From: Scatophagus argus
Lineage: Eukaryota > Chordata > Actinopteri > Scatophagidae
NCBI RefSeq assembly: GCF_020382885.2
Contig: NC_058499.1
Location: 13,129,872-13,193,871, forward strand
DNA: 64,000 nucleotides
Direction: 5' to 3'
The notes under the pieces were generated by a model. It worked only from the letters and a program-made list of their open reading frames with translations. It ran no database searches and was not told the origin of the DNA. How positions within the stretch are numbered: the stretch's first letter is position 1; each line of letters opens with the position of its first letter. Positions 1 through 13,230 of this stretch are shown here, one piece after another. Position numbers and translations under genes: made by a program.

Positions 1-3000
1 TTGAGGAAAAGGTAAGTTTAGTCAAACTCTGCCCCACGGACAACCTGAGCACATTCCTACCAGAGTCGCTCCACTGACCCCTCAGGAAGAGACCAGCAGC
101 CCCTCAAGCCAACATCCCCCTTCCATTTCCCCACTCTTCTGCTGTTCTTTTTAATAATTCCTCTTCTCTCTAATTTGTTTCTCATATTCTGTTCCTCTTG
201 CGTTCTCCCATTGCTTCTCTCACTTATTTGTGTTAACTTATCCAATCTTATTCCTTACACACCTCTTTTCTTTAGCTTGGCTCCTCTTTGTTCTGTAATT
301 AAAATAGGTTTGTTATTGTGCCTACTACCACTATTTTAAAGAAACAGTCAACCATTCACAGATGTGTAGGCGTTTATGTGGCTTGTTTGCTCCATCCATT
401 ATAAAAAAAAAAGAAAGGCAACAGATTGAACCAGTTGCATAAGCTAACTAACGGGAATAACAACTCTAAATGTTTTCATTTGTCCTGAATAGCAGGTTGA
501 TAAATAGTTAAGTAAAAAGTTAAGTACCCTTAGCAGTTTCGACCACAACTCCCAGTGTCTACTGAAAATGGATACCTCAGTTGCTACTGAGTGATTAGAG
601 ATGATTCAGCGAGTGAATAGTTGAAACAAAATAAAACCCAGATCAACAAGAATATGGGTAATATGAACACAATGTCATGCAGAATAAGTGAAAGAAAATG
701 GCAATTCAATTTAATTATCAGGCTATTCAATTTCTACACTAGTGTCCTCTTTCTCCTCATCACATCCCTCTCCTCCCTCATTGGTTGTTGTGCTTCTGAC
801 CTCTCTCCTCATTGCTCTTCTCAATATATCTGTTTTTCTCTGTGCACCCTGCCATCTCTGTTTCTGCTGGATAGAGGGGCCCCAGCCAGTGAGACTCAGG
901 CCTGGGATCTTCCTCTGCCCCAGCTCCCCCACCCTCTCCACAGACACTCTGTCCCTTCCTGGTTCTGGCTCAGTGGGTTGTGGTCATGGCTCTGCCCCCA
1001 GAGCCACCACCCCACCCCCTCCCTCCACCAACCACTCAGACTCTGCCTTGCTGCGAAAGAGTGTGTCCTTCACTGAGGACCTGCTGCTGGCAGCCTCCGG
1101 TATAGTAGGACTGCTGTGTGTCATCAAGAATCTGAACCTTACAACAATAGTGTTGGCACCTCTCTTGTATATTGAGGAAACAGCAGGAAGGTTCACACCC
1201 AGACTGACTTGACTGATGTTACCAGAAATATTAACTCAACATGCATGCTACTGCCCAAAGCTCATTGGGAAACAGCACTGGTCCTGTTCAGGATTCTGCT
1301 ATCTCAGACATACCAAAACCTTACTCTAGATCTTATATTTGTGCCTGAACAAGAGAAAAAGTTAAGAGCAGGAGTCTTAGGATGAGGATGAAGTAGTTTT
1401 GTGGACTGTTCTCTAGCTGAGGCGTTGTGTGCAGCTCCAGCATTTGCTTTCACTTGATTGCCATAATAACATTAATATTGCAGTGTACCAAATAAAGTGA
1501 AAGTGACATATTGAAGCCAGACTCTCCTCTCTGATCAGGAATGGGCAGCGGGGGCAGCGCCGGGAAGGAGGCAGGGCCTCTGAAGACCCTGCTCAGACAA
1601 CAGACGCAGACGGCCCTAGAGCAGAGGGTACGACAATACTCGACACTCACACATACTCATACACGTTTTATATATACAGACATTTTGTTTCAGGCAGGGC
1701 TTTGATTGACTAGTCGCATTACTGCAGTTAAGTGCAGACAAAAATAAAAAGTGTTTTTTAGCCACAAGCAACAACACAAGTCAAGGCAGTGAGCTAGAGG
1801 CGGCATTTTTGACAATTTATGCTTTGACATGCAGTTTGTGCATCAGTTACAGCCTGTCTAAATGTCTGGACATGGGGTCGGGCAGTTACTCAGCACTCAC
1901 TCTTCACACAGCTCCATTCTTGGTGATAGAGAACTAATTTAGACTGGTGCGGTGTTCAGTGTTTGATGGGAAGTGGGACTGTGTAAGAGCAAGTAATGTA
2001 CCCTTTCTCTGTCTTCTTGACCACTTGTGCTACTCAGGGAGCGTCCTCCTCTGGGTTATTGTTAAACGCCAGGGTATGTCCCATCAGTGTGACTCTCTTA
2101 CTCTCTCTACACCTTTCCTAACACCCTGACCAGCTGATGGCCACCACCGAGTCTGAATCAACTCCTAACCTGCCCCACCTGTGCTGTTTGTAGATCCCAC
2201 AGGAGCAGACTGGGTGCAGCAACATGACAGTGGGTCCTTGTGTGATCCTGTTTGCATGTTTGCTTGGCACCCACTGCACTCCAAGGTCCCGTTCAGACCT
2301 GGTATTACCATCCATACTGAGTGATAGAACATTTTTTTGACAAAGAAAGAAATAGCTTAATGTATAACATCTACCAATTTTTTTTGTATTCATTGTCATC
2401 TCACATGTTTAAATGGTGAAATTAGTTGAAACAGTGTGCTCAAATAGGTGCTAAGTGTTGGCAGGTAAGACACATTTTTACACATGGAACAGATGAATTT
2501 TTTGCATTTAATGCCAAAAAATGTTAGAGATGTTAAGAATTTGTTAAGAATGTTAAGAATTTGCTTTCATTTTGCAAAGTTTATGGAGTTTCTCTTGACT
2601 CAACAGCTCTCAAAATTGTACGATTTTGAAGGGAGTCAGGTGATAGTGAGGGTACTAGTTCATTGGTGAAATCAGTTGAAACAGTGTTTCCAAACACCTG
2701 CTGCTTACCTTAGCAGGTAGGACAGCCAAAACGTATAATTTGCATCTCATTTAACCACATTGAAAGTGGACAGAATGTCATCCATTACGGCCATTTGTTG
2801 TGACCACTCGTTTTGCTGAGAATGTTGGTTGAATAAGCTCACGACTCATTTGTGTGCACACCGATAAAAGAATGTGATCATTTGCGGCCCTGACCATCTT
2901 AGAATGTGGCCTGAGTGACCAGCTCTCAAAGCGTCCTTGATGCATTTTGGGTGTATTCACACGTGTACTTAGAGCTTGTGTCCACCTGTAATCAGATCAC

Positions 3001-6000
3001 TCAGGATGGATGTTAGTACTGGGTCGGAACACATCCAAAAATTTACAGACTTGTTAGGTGGATGGTGGAGGCTAGGAGTTGTGTTCCCTTCAGGTTTGAA
3101 GGGGTGTGCGTGTGTGTGTGTGTGTGTGCGTTTGGATGTGTGTGTGCGCGTGCGCCTTCTGGAAGGTCAGACACCTCCCTACTTTCTGTCTTTTTTTCCC
3201 TGAGTCTGATTTGGTTTTACTGTGTCAATAACAGGAATGAGCACGCTCACTTCATCACCTCATTCTTGCCTTCTTGCTCGCTCCAAATGGGAGGAGCTGT
3301 CAGTTAAAGTAGTAGCTGTCGTCCTTCCTGGAGAACCGGACAAGAAAGAAACTAATGATGATCCCACCTTTCACCTTTCTTCTAATCACATGTACCTGCA
3401 TGGTTGAAAATCACAATGTGACCCTCGGATTTTCTGAAAGGTTGTCATCACTTCATCCTTGAATATATACCAAGATGCTAACAGGCAGTGCAAGTATTTC
3501 CAGCTCCTCTTTCGACTGCATGGGTTTGCATCACGTTATTTGAGGCAGAGGACCAGCTGTCATTTTAATAGACAGAGAGAAGCATGTAAAACCGAGTGCT
3601 GATCCTCAGCCAGGACTGTGTGAGTGTGTGTGTGTCTGTCTGTCAAGCCTAATTAATGCATTCATATAGATTTGAAAGGATTGAATGAATAAGTAATACA
3701 AAAATATCTATGCTCAGTCACTTCCAGATCTATCTGACATGCTCTTGGTTTGTGTCTGAGTGAAGGCAGGAATGGACCAGTTGAGGACTGCTTGGGGGTG
3801 AAGACATTGCATGGGGTGGGGGTGGGGGACACATGACTCCATCACACTCAGTCTGTGCTGCATGCTCTTCTCATAACGTTGGTATCAACAAATTCTACAC
3901 AAATCGGTTAACGATACAGAACATAGTGTTTGGGACCTTTTGAACACACTCGAGAAAGTATTGCTGTCCAGTTTTTGAAGATATCTATTGTGGTATTTTT
4001 AGTCGCTGTTAAGTTTTCTGCTTAGGGTTTCTGTTGTTGTTGAAGTCCTGAAAAAGTTGATCTTTTAAAGATGTATCTCAAAATAATACAACACAAAAAT
4101 AACATTGGAATTCAGATACTCTGCATACTGTAGACCTTAAGTCATAAAATGTCCCATAAAATCTAATAAACTCTCGCATTCATGGAGCAGTCACTAAATA
4201 TGATTTGCAAAAATACACTGAAAAAGTCCAGTATGTGTTTACTCCTGCTGTAAGTGACTGGTGTGTTTACTTACTGCAGGAGTTTCCCTTCTTCACCTTG
4301 ACGTCTTTCCCACCTGGTTTTCTGGTTCACGTCGGTGGAGTTGTCAGCGCTCGCTCTGTTAAACTACTGGACCGTATACACAACCCTGGTGAGTTCAGCG
4401 CACACAAACACACAGTGTAGCTTGTCCACTGTCCTGTGAAATGATTTGAACAAGCTCTCCATTGACCTTCAATATTGTGTGAGTGTCTGGTCTTGTTGCC
4501 ACTGGCTGTTAGTTAATGCTGCCCATTATCCTCTTGTGTTGAACGGTTTTCCTGTATGTGGTGCTAGTCCCACTCTGTTTGATTGTTTGGAGAAATTGTG
4601 CTAAAAGATTTCAGTTGTGTATGAGTCCTAAAGCAGGTGAAAGCTGTTCCTGGTCACACTTAGAGCCTGCAGCTTGCTAGAATTTTGATGGAAATAAAGA
4701 CAGGATAGGCCATCATCACCTGTGTCAGAAAGTTTTATAGATAGCGGCAACTTTCACCTCAGTCTGACTTGTGTTTGTGTGTGCGTGTATGCTCCGGTTG
4801 TTGTGTTGTTGAATGCTGTCCCCTGGAGGTGAGGTGCAAAAGTGGTGCATGGCTCCAGTCTGTTGCCTGCTGCTTCTGTTGTGTGGCGTTGTTGGCTTCA
4901 GGTGGTGCCGTGGAGAGGTACTGTGGTGTCATACATGCTCTGCTGTCTTGAGTTGTAAATGAGATTTATATTGACGATAATTTGCTCAATAGGCTAGTCC
5001 GCCAGTTGAAGGCGTTGGGCTATCTGAGTCTTGGTTATTGGTCTTTTACCACTTGGAATCAGGGATATTTGAGAACATAGGGAGAGAGGAGTGCTGATGA
5101 ATGTTGGCTGGGTTAGGATAAGCAGGGCTCTTTTCAGAGGTATACAGTGGAACCAAAGTAAGCTACTCATCTAAATGATTTTACTAACAGTCTCCAAAAA
5201 AATGTCTAAACATGCAGTTATTAAACCTACAGGATTCCTGTCTAAGTAGTGTAAACAGCATAGTTTTCTACATAGTTTTACCTGATCCAAATTGCATCTT
5301 TAACTTGGAAACCATTCTGAAAAGAGCCCTGTTCACTGTTGATATGCCTTGACTATTCTCAACCTCAGAGCAAATTAAAGGTACCCTGTGGAGTTATGGA
5401 CCACAAGTAGTAGTACAAAGCTTTTTTACCTTTTCTACCTGTAGGTCCACATGTCTCTGTAATGTCCACAAGGACATGTAGGTGAGCATGCGGGTCATGC
5501 AGTACTACTTGTTTCTACTTGTTTCCAAAAATAGAACCCACCACTTGCCAAATGAGAGTAAAAATCTATGTTGATTAATAGAGCAAATGAGGTCACTTGC
5601 CATTCGTTTGCTCTTAACTCACATCACTAAAACACATAAGTTAATTGATTGATATTTTGTTTTACATCATCTCACACTGTTGGCGAGCAGCATATGATCA
5701 TCATTAACTATATTGCAATTCTGTGATGGTGTCCACGATTTCTACAGTTATCTATCTTGTTTCTGCTGATAAAATTTGTCCATTAGAAGTAGTGTTTCAC
5801 ACAGCCCTGCTCTAAAGAATGCAGGAGGATGCCATAGGACTTTTTGGCTGTGACAGCAAAACACTATTCAAGGCCTGTTTTGGCTGGTAAATTCTTCTCA
5901 GGTTCCAAGCCATTGACAGACCGATCAAAGAGTTTTTTTGGACACTGCTGCTTTTCTGCTGATTGACAGTTGGTGGCATTTTTGTTAGAAAATCTGAATG

Positions 6001-9000
6001 TTAATATAACATTTGTTCGTTTACCAGAAAACTCCACAGGATACCTTGAAGAAATGGAAAGTATACCAGAGTTAGACAGTTACTGCATGCTCCTTTTTTG
6101 TATTATACTGTACGGATAGTTTCTCCTCAAGTCTCTTTCAAGATTTCAGCTAGGCTTGTAGCTTTTACTCATTTCTATTTTTCTCTTTTCCTTGTCAGTC
6201 TCCTTCTTTCAAGATTGTTTTTGTAGGCCTGAATATAGTTTTGTCCTTGCATAGTGACTGTGAAGTGCTGTCTGTCTTTGCATAGTGACTGTGGAGTGCT
6301 GCTGTTGTGCTATGCTTGTTTGTTAGACTATCTCTTCTTTTCTTTTTCTCTCTTTTCTGTACTAACGGTGTGTTCTGGCCCAGCCTTGGGTAACACGCGC
6401 TCATACAAACTGCTAGACTGGAATAGTGTCACTGCAGGTATTTCTCCCCTTTTACTGCTCTCACCCAAAGGAGTGATGACAGCTCAGTGAAGCTAAACCT
6501 CTTAGCATGCAGCCAGTAGACCAGCTAGCCTAAATATCTGCAAACAAATTCAACATTAGCTGGGTAATGTACTACTGAAATGTGATGAATTCAGTGAGCT
6601 GCCATTCTCCTCCCTCTAATGTGTGTGAGTGTGTGCTGAGTGTGAGCATGCGCTGTGTAACCACCGCCACCCCATCCAGCCTGGCCTGCCTCCCCCCACC
6701 CAGCCCATCCTGCTGCACGGAAGAGCTGCAGCTCTTCCCGAACGTTGTCCTGGCGCCGTTCTAACGCTTCCTGAATCAGCATTGTGGTCAAACCTGTCTA
6801 GACCATAGGAGGTTTAGGAGGTTTACTCTGTGACAGAGAACCACTGACTGGGCATGTGCATCCCTAACTCACTGGGCCGTATTCATACTGAGAGATAGAG
6901 AAGGATGGATGGATGGATGGATGCATGGAAGGCAGGTTAATTGGATGGGTGGCAGTTGAGGAAAATTTTAAAAAATGAATGTATGGCGGGGATGGAAGGA
7001 AAGACGTGAGCTTGGGGAACCGAGGATGTATGATATCGGTCAGTATTTTCTAACCTAAAAACTAGACTCGATTTGATGGATGGTGAATGAATATGGCCCT
7101 TCTCTGCCCATGAGCGTGCACATGGTCATGAGCTTGCACGCTGGTGAGCCTGTGCCTGTGTGACGTGCTGCTTCGCGGTTTAAAGGAACCCACCTCGTGG
7201 GCCTGATGCCTGACCATCAGCCATTATTCTTCATCTCCTCAGTTGATCTCCCATTCTTTTCCCCTCATTCATACCTCTCCCCCTGTCTCTCCTAGCAGCT
7301 GAGTTTCTCTCTTTCTGGGGCATCATCAGCATGTGGCCCTCTCAGGGAGTCATGGGGTGCGGCTCAATACTCTTAATGTTGCTTCCTTCTTGTGTTTTCT
7401 TATTCAGAGCTATCAAATGAGTGAGAACAAACTCACAACTTGCAGCGATAAGGCTCACCTGAGCAGTGTCAGTAAAACAGGTGGTGGCATTAGAGTGAAG
7501 CCTCATGAGACTATTGAAACACACCCATGGTTTAGCAAGTATGATGAAGGCTCAATCCTTTGGAATTTAAAACCATTGTCATCAGTGTAGTAAGCAGTTT
7601 TTACACTTTGGGCACACTGTCGCTTACCAGCCAGCAAGATTTTCTTCCGTAGTCAGACAAACCATATGAATGTTTCTACAGGGTTGGTGGCAACATTTCT
7701 CCCTGGTGTCCTTTCTGTTAGTGCTGCTGACTGAAAGGAGACACAGAGACGAGTGAGACAATATGGGTTTTTAGAAAATGCGCACTCAAGAAATGCCAGT
7801 GACACCTGAAAACAGTGACACCTAAAACTAACCTAACCATCGACTTTGCCTTCATCATCATCCCCCAGTTCTCATGAAGTCATTCTCATTGTCACTTTGT
7901 TTCACAAAATGATAGTTGGTTTTGGCTTGCTTTGATTATACCATTTAACCCACAAGTCATCAGAAAATGACTGTACTGTTTGCTGACTGTTTAATTTCTG
8001 GTAAGTCAAAGCAGTCAGATTAGATAACCAGATTAGATGCAGACTTGTCAGATTTTCCGATTGTATAGACAGGGCAGTCTTGTTTTTACCTAACAATGTT
8101 GACAGCCCTTTGTTAGGTTTAGTGCTAACTCCTTGTTAGCTAGACTTCAGTATTCAGTGAGGTTTTGATCAGTCTATCAGATTATTTCACGAAATATGTC
8201 TGATTCAGAATGTTGTGTTTTGCAGATGAGCCAGAGACTCGCGATGCCTGGTGGGAGGAGATTCGACAAGAGATCAAATCTCATGCCAAAGCTCTTGGTT
8301 GCCATGCTGTTGTGGGGTACAGTGAGAGCACTAGCATCTGGTATGTAATGTACTACTATACATAGAAAAATACTACCGTATTATACATTACATCAGTATG
8401 TTATAAACCAGCATGCAGTTTGTTTCAAACACACAAGGATTCATTTGTTCTCATCCTTCTCCATTTCTTTCTCTTTTAATCTGTCCCTCTCTCCTTAACA
8501 CAGTGAGGAGGTGTGTATCCTGTCGGCATCGGGCACAGCAGCCATCCTAAATCCTCGGTATATGCGTGAAGGCTGCCTAGACATCGGAATCACTGACCAC
8601 AGGTTGTCATGTTTCAGAGACTGAGCAAACTGATAAGTTAAATCCTTGTGTACAGTTTATGGTGGTACAGCTTGGACTGAGTTATAGCAGCTCATACCAG
8701 ATGGTGTGTTTTGTTCACCAGGTTTGAGGAGCCGTCTCCACCTAGCTGTGGCTTCTGTCACATCCCGTATGATGAGCTCAACATGCCCTTCCCCACACAG
8801 CTCACGTACTGTTACCACTGCAGAAGGCAAAAGGTCTCATATATTAGCTTATTTTCAGAAATCAAATTCAGTTTGGTGAAAAAAAAAGCTAAATTAATTC
8901 TAGTAATTGTAAATAAAAATGTTTTGGGTTTTTTTTTTTTTTTTTTTTAAGGTTCCCGATGTGCTTTTCACAACAATTGACCTGCCAGCAGAAGCAGCTG

Positions 9001-10603
9001 TCACAGGGAAGGGCTGCTTTATCCAGGCCAGGTAAAACAAAATGGCTCCAAAATTATAGCAAGATTGTCAAAGAAATTCAGCATAAAATAATATATTTGG
9101 GCAGTAGTTACTGTTTCAATTTACAGTAACATGATGTATACAGCAATACAAGGATTATTTAGTTCAGAGTACTGCATAGGAAAGATCTATGTTATCTGAA
9201 TATATTTTCCCAGTGGTAGCATGTAGCTTGAGCGACATGTGTCCCAAAATGAAGGCTCACATCAAACGTACTGATTAAAGTGTGACATTAGTGCCATTGC
9301 TTGTTGTCTTGTAGACTGTGTCGTCTAAAAAAGAAGGCCCAGGGTGAAGTGAATGCGACAGCCATCTCCAACCTGCTGCCTTTCATGGAGTACGAGCTGC
9401 ACACTCAGCTGATGAACAAACTGAAGCTGCGGAGTATGAATGCTCTGTTTGGGTTACGCATTCAGATCAGTGTCGGCGAGAACATGCTCCTGGGTCTGGC
9501 TGTAGGTTGACCTTTGTAGGATTAATCAGCCATATGTGTGTTTGCTTCATCCCTAAAATGCGTGTATGTATTGTGTGTGTGTGTGTGTGCTTGCTCAGTC
9601 TGCTACAGGAGTGTACCTGACAGCCCTGCCAGCACCAGGGGGCATCCAGATTGCGGGGAAGACTCCTGGTGACCTGAGCAATGAGCACCACATCCTGACT
9701 ATCCAGAAAAGGATCAATGACACCATATCCAAGAACAAAGAGATCTATCAAATAAACCCTCCGGTGAGACATGCAACACATGCATGGACAGTAACAATCA
9801 CTGCTTTAGTAGGTTTCTACTGTTTCATTTTGTCATTACAGTAATCAGTGTGTCATGTCGGAGATTGTGACTCACATTAGCCCACAGCCTGTGACAGTAA
9901 ACATGGGAACCTGTTTTAACTAAAAGGCTGTTCTTCAGATATGTGGGAAACTTACCCTGATGAGTCTCATAATATTATTAGTCAACCTGCATTTTAAATT
10001 CTAAAATTTGTTTTTAAGCTTTGAATGTTACATGTCAGAATACTATCCACAAGCCATTAAATACTTTAAATATAATCTTTAAAATTAAATACTGCTACTT
10101 CTAGATTTGTGTGTCCATGTCACATGCAGTGTTATGTCAATTTAATAGGTTTTATTTCACACCACAACCGTTTCCATTATGTTGGGCTGACATTTCTAGT
10201 GTTAAAATCATGTACGTATTCATACATTGCATACATAGTCTGTTCTTTGTGAATCATGATAAACTTACCACTCTTGTCTCTCTCCGGTCATTAAAGAAAT
10301 TATTTGCCCTGGACCCTGAGGTGTTCTGCGGCATAAACATGGTACTGAGCATGGCAACTCATAGCTGTGACACACAGCAAAGCATGACAAACATTTCACT
10401 ATATTAATCGAAACACTACACCACTGTAACTATATAACAGCTCTTAACTGGGGGTGTTTGGGAGCAGGACAATGTGTAACCCACTCCAGAGTCACCTGTC
10501 GAGGGCAACCCACTGTAGATTCATTGTATCTGCTTTAAAACATTTGTATTATCATGACCATCTTCCCTGTCCATTTGCACTCCCACCTTTGTATGTGTGT
10601 TGG

Positions 10604-10642
<39 letters not shown>

Positions 10643-13191
10643 GTTCGTGTATGTGTTTGCCCTACTTCTTACTCTTCCAGATCCATACTCAAATTAACAC
10701 CAGTCATGTGTGTGTAATGGTGCTGCTGATTGGTTACTTGAGTGAGTGTGAGCATGTGGTGTGTTATTAACATACTCTTTCTATTAGCTGTGCAGTCAGG
10801 ACAGATGTGAGATGCAAATGCGGGCTGCTGCGGTGGTGTTATGGTGGTCGCTCTGATAACCTGTCTGCTCAGGCCTTGCGTCTCCTTTTGCTTTCAGGAG
10901 CTGACAGAGGAAGCGGTGGGGTCTCCGATTCCTGAGCCGAGGCAACGATCGAGACTTTTCCGCTCCCACTCGGAAAGCTCGGACGAAGTGTCAGAACTGG
11001 ACCTGTCCCATGGCAAGAAGGACGCCTTCGTCCTGGAGGTGTATATCTGTAACAATAAATATGCTAGTATGCAACTATTTCCATGAACAAGCATGACCAT
11101 TTGCGGCCATTTCTGTAGATTGATGACACTGATGCTGTGGAAGACATTCACTCCCTCCTCACCGATGCTCCTCCCCCCTCAGGTATGTACTACATACTAC
11201 TGCACATGCACAGAGACTCTTACAAATTTTATCTCTCTGTTTCATCATGCTGGGTTCCATTTGCACTTTTCTGTCTCTAGGTTTCTACAGCTGCAACACT
11301 GAGATCATGCCTGGGATTTACAACTGGACTTCTGGAGTTCAGGTCACTCTTCTGTCATCTTTACCAGTTTTGTCAGGCCTTGTACTGCATGGAAAATTGT
11401 GAAATTGTGAACATTCAGTATTTTTGCTATACACTGGAAAATTGCAATTTTAAAATAGTTATAGCAAGTCTGCCAATAAGTATTTTCAGGTTGTTCGTCC
11501 ATCCCATTCTAGTAAAGATAATACCCCATACCTTCATCGATTTTCAAGTTTGACACATCTGTCCATTTGGATATATATGATATATACAATATATCCTAAT
11601 ATGATATATCAAATTATATATCATATGAGTCTGGACACACGTGGATTCTGCAGTTTGACGGCATAGAGCATAGTTTGGTTATCCTGTGTGTCTCTGTTAC
11701 TGTCTTCCAGATGTTCACATCAGTGCGGGTCGTAAGGTTGAGTAATGCCAATCTTACTAATCAAGGCCTGAACAAGATCTTCACTGATCTGTGCGAGAAT
11801 CTGCTAAAGGTAAGAAATCCCTTGTGATCATTTGGTAACTACGCCATATGCGGTGCTGTGTTTACCCTTTATTATGCATTGTTATTCTGGTTATTATAGT
11901 ACCCCCAGTGGTTGAGTTTTGAATGAGCAGTTATTTTTATTGTCTTTCTTACAGAGTTTTTACTTCAAGTTGCGCTCTATGATCCCCTGCTGTCTTTGTC
12001 ATCTCAACTTCACCGTGGCAGTGCCAGAGGAAGAACTCATACAGGTGAGACTTTTCAGGCCATCTCTGATATGTGAAACTGTTTGTATAACGGAACACAC
12101 AAAGTAAAATGCAGATTCTTCCGACATCGTCTGCTATACCGCTATATGTCTGCCTTCCAGGTGGCAGTGACAGCAGTTGCCATGACATTTGACAAAGACC
12201 AGACTCAGGAGAAGCCAGTTGACAAGCCCATCACCAAAGGTCTGTTTGGTTAAAAAATAAAAAAAGAGATGCTTTTTAGTACTCTGGAAAATGGATGCAA
12301 TCAGTTTTCTTTGTCACATTAGTAGATTAGATTTAATTAGACAAGCCATTTACTGTATCTTTGAACAATTTTTAACTTTTCTGAATGGAGCTGCTATTAG
12401 ATCCCATAGCTGATGCATAATCATACTATTACCAATATTCAGCAAACCTTGAAATTGCATGCAGGAACATAAACAGACTATTGAGGGCTTGTCTGTGACA
12501 CTGTGTAGTGAAATATGAAAGCGGACCCATCCTCTTTAAGAACACCTCCTTGTCTAAACAACTCATTAACTTTAATTCTGTGTGCAACTTTCCAGGATGT
12601 AGTGAGACTGAAGAGCAGCTGCAGTTTCCCTTGGAGTTGTGTGCGGACTCATCATCCACCAACACTCAAACTTCATCCAAAAGCTCAGGTAAACTCTTAC
12701 ACACACTTTTTTTAAATTCCTTTTCTTTTCTTCAAAATTTTGCTCCCTGAACTCCTCCTCTGCCTCCCTGCCTCACTAACAGGCATTGCCCATCTCCTCC
12801 ACTAACACTTTAGGTAAAGTCTCTTTACTCACCCCAGCTGCAAAACTCTGCCAAAATCAGCTGGTTATGGTTCGTTCAGCAGGTAAATAAACAGTGCTGT
12901 GTCATAGCCCAGTGTGTTTTGTTGATGTGAGCTTAGATGGCGGTGTGATGTTGTCTAGATGAGACGTCATGCTTCAGAAAGTGTTATGGCTTACTTGTCA
13001 GTCACATGAAATGAACACGGTAACGGTAGCGCCCTAGCAAGTGTTGACAATAGATGGAGCACTGTGATGCACAAAACGTTTTAGGTGTTCTAGGTGAGAG
13101 CTTGTGCTGGGATAGCCTTATGGTGAGGGGCAAACAACTGACCTCGAAGGATTGAGCTCTCTGTTTAAGACAAGTAGTAAGTAGACTGTGA

Positions 13192-13230
<39 letters not shown>

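Noticed and set aside
10299-10340. Possible extra c2cd5 exon (LFALDPEVFCGINM) between exons 9599-9763 and 10898-11038
   Set aside because: The acceptor has a poor pyrimidine tract, the flanking exons join perfectly without it, and I know of no matching family sequence.
11560-11630. AT-rich palindromes (tatatatgatatat...) in a c2cd5 intron
   Set aside because: Low-complexity TA-type sequence; self-complementarity is expected by composition.
12783-12813. 31-nt exon-like segment with a cactaacag acceptor and TTTAG|gtaaag donor in c2cd5
   Set aside because: In the required phase it reads into TAA and its length is not a multiple of three. At most it is a poison exon; evidence is too thin to annotate.
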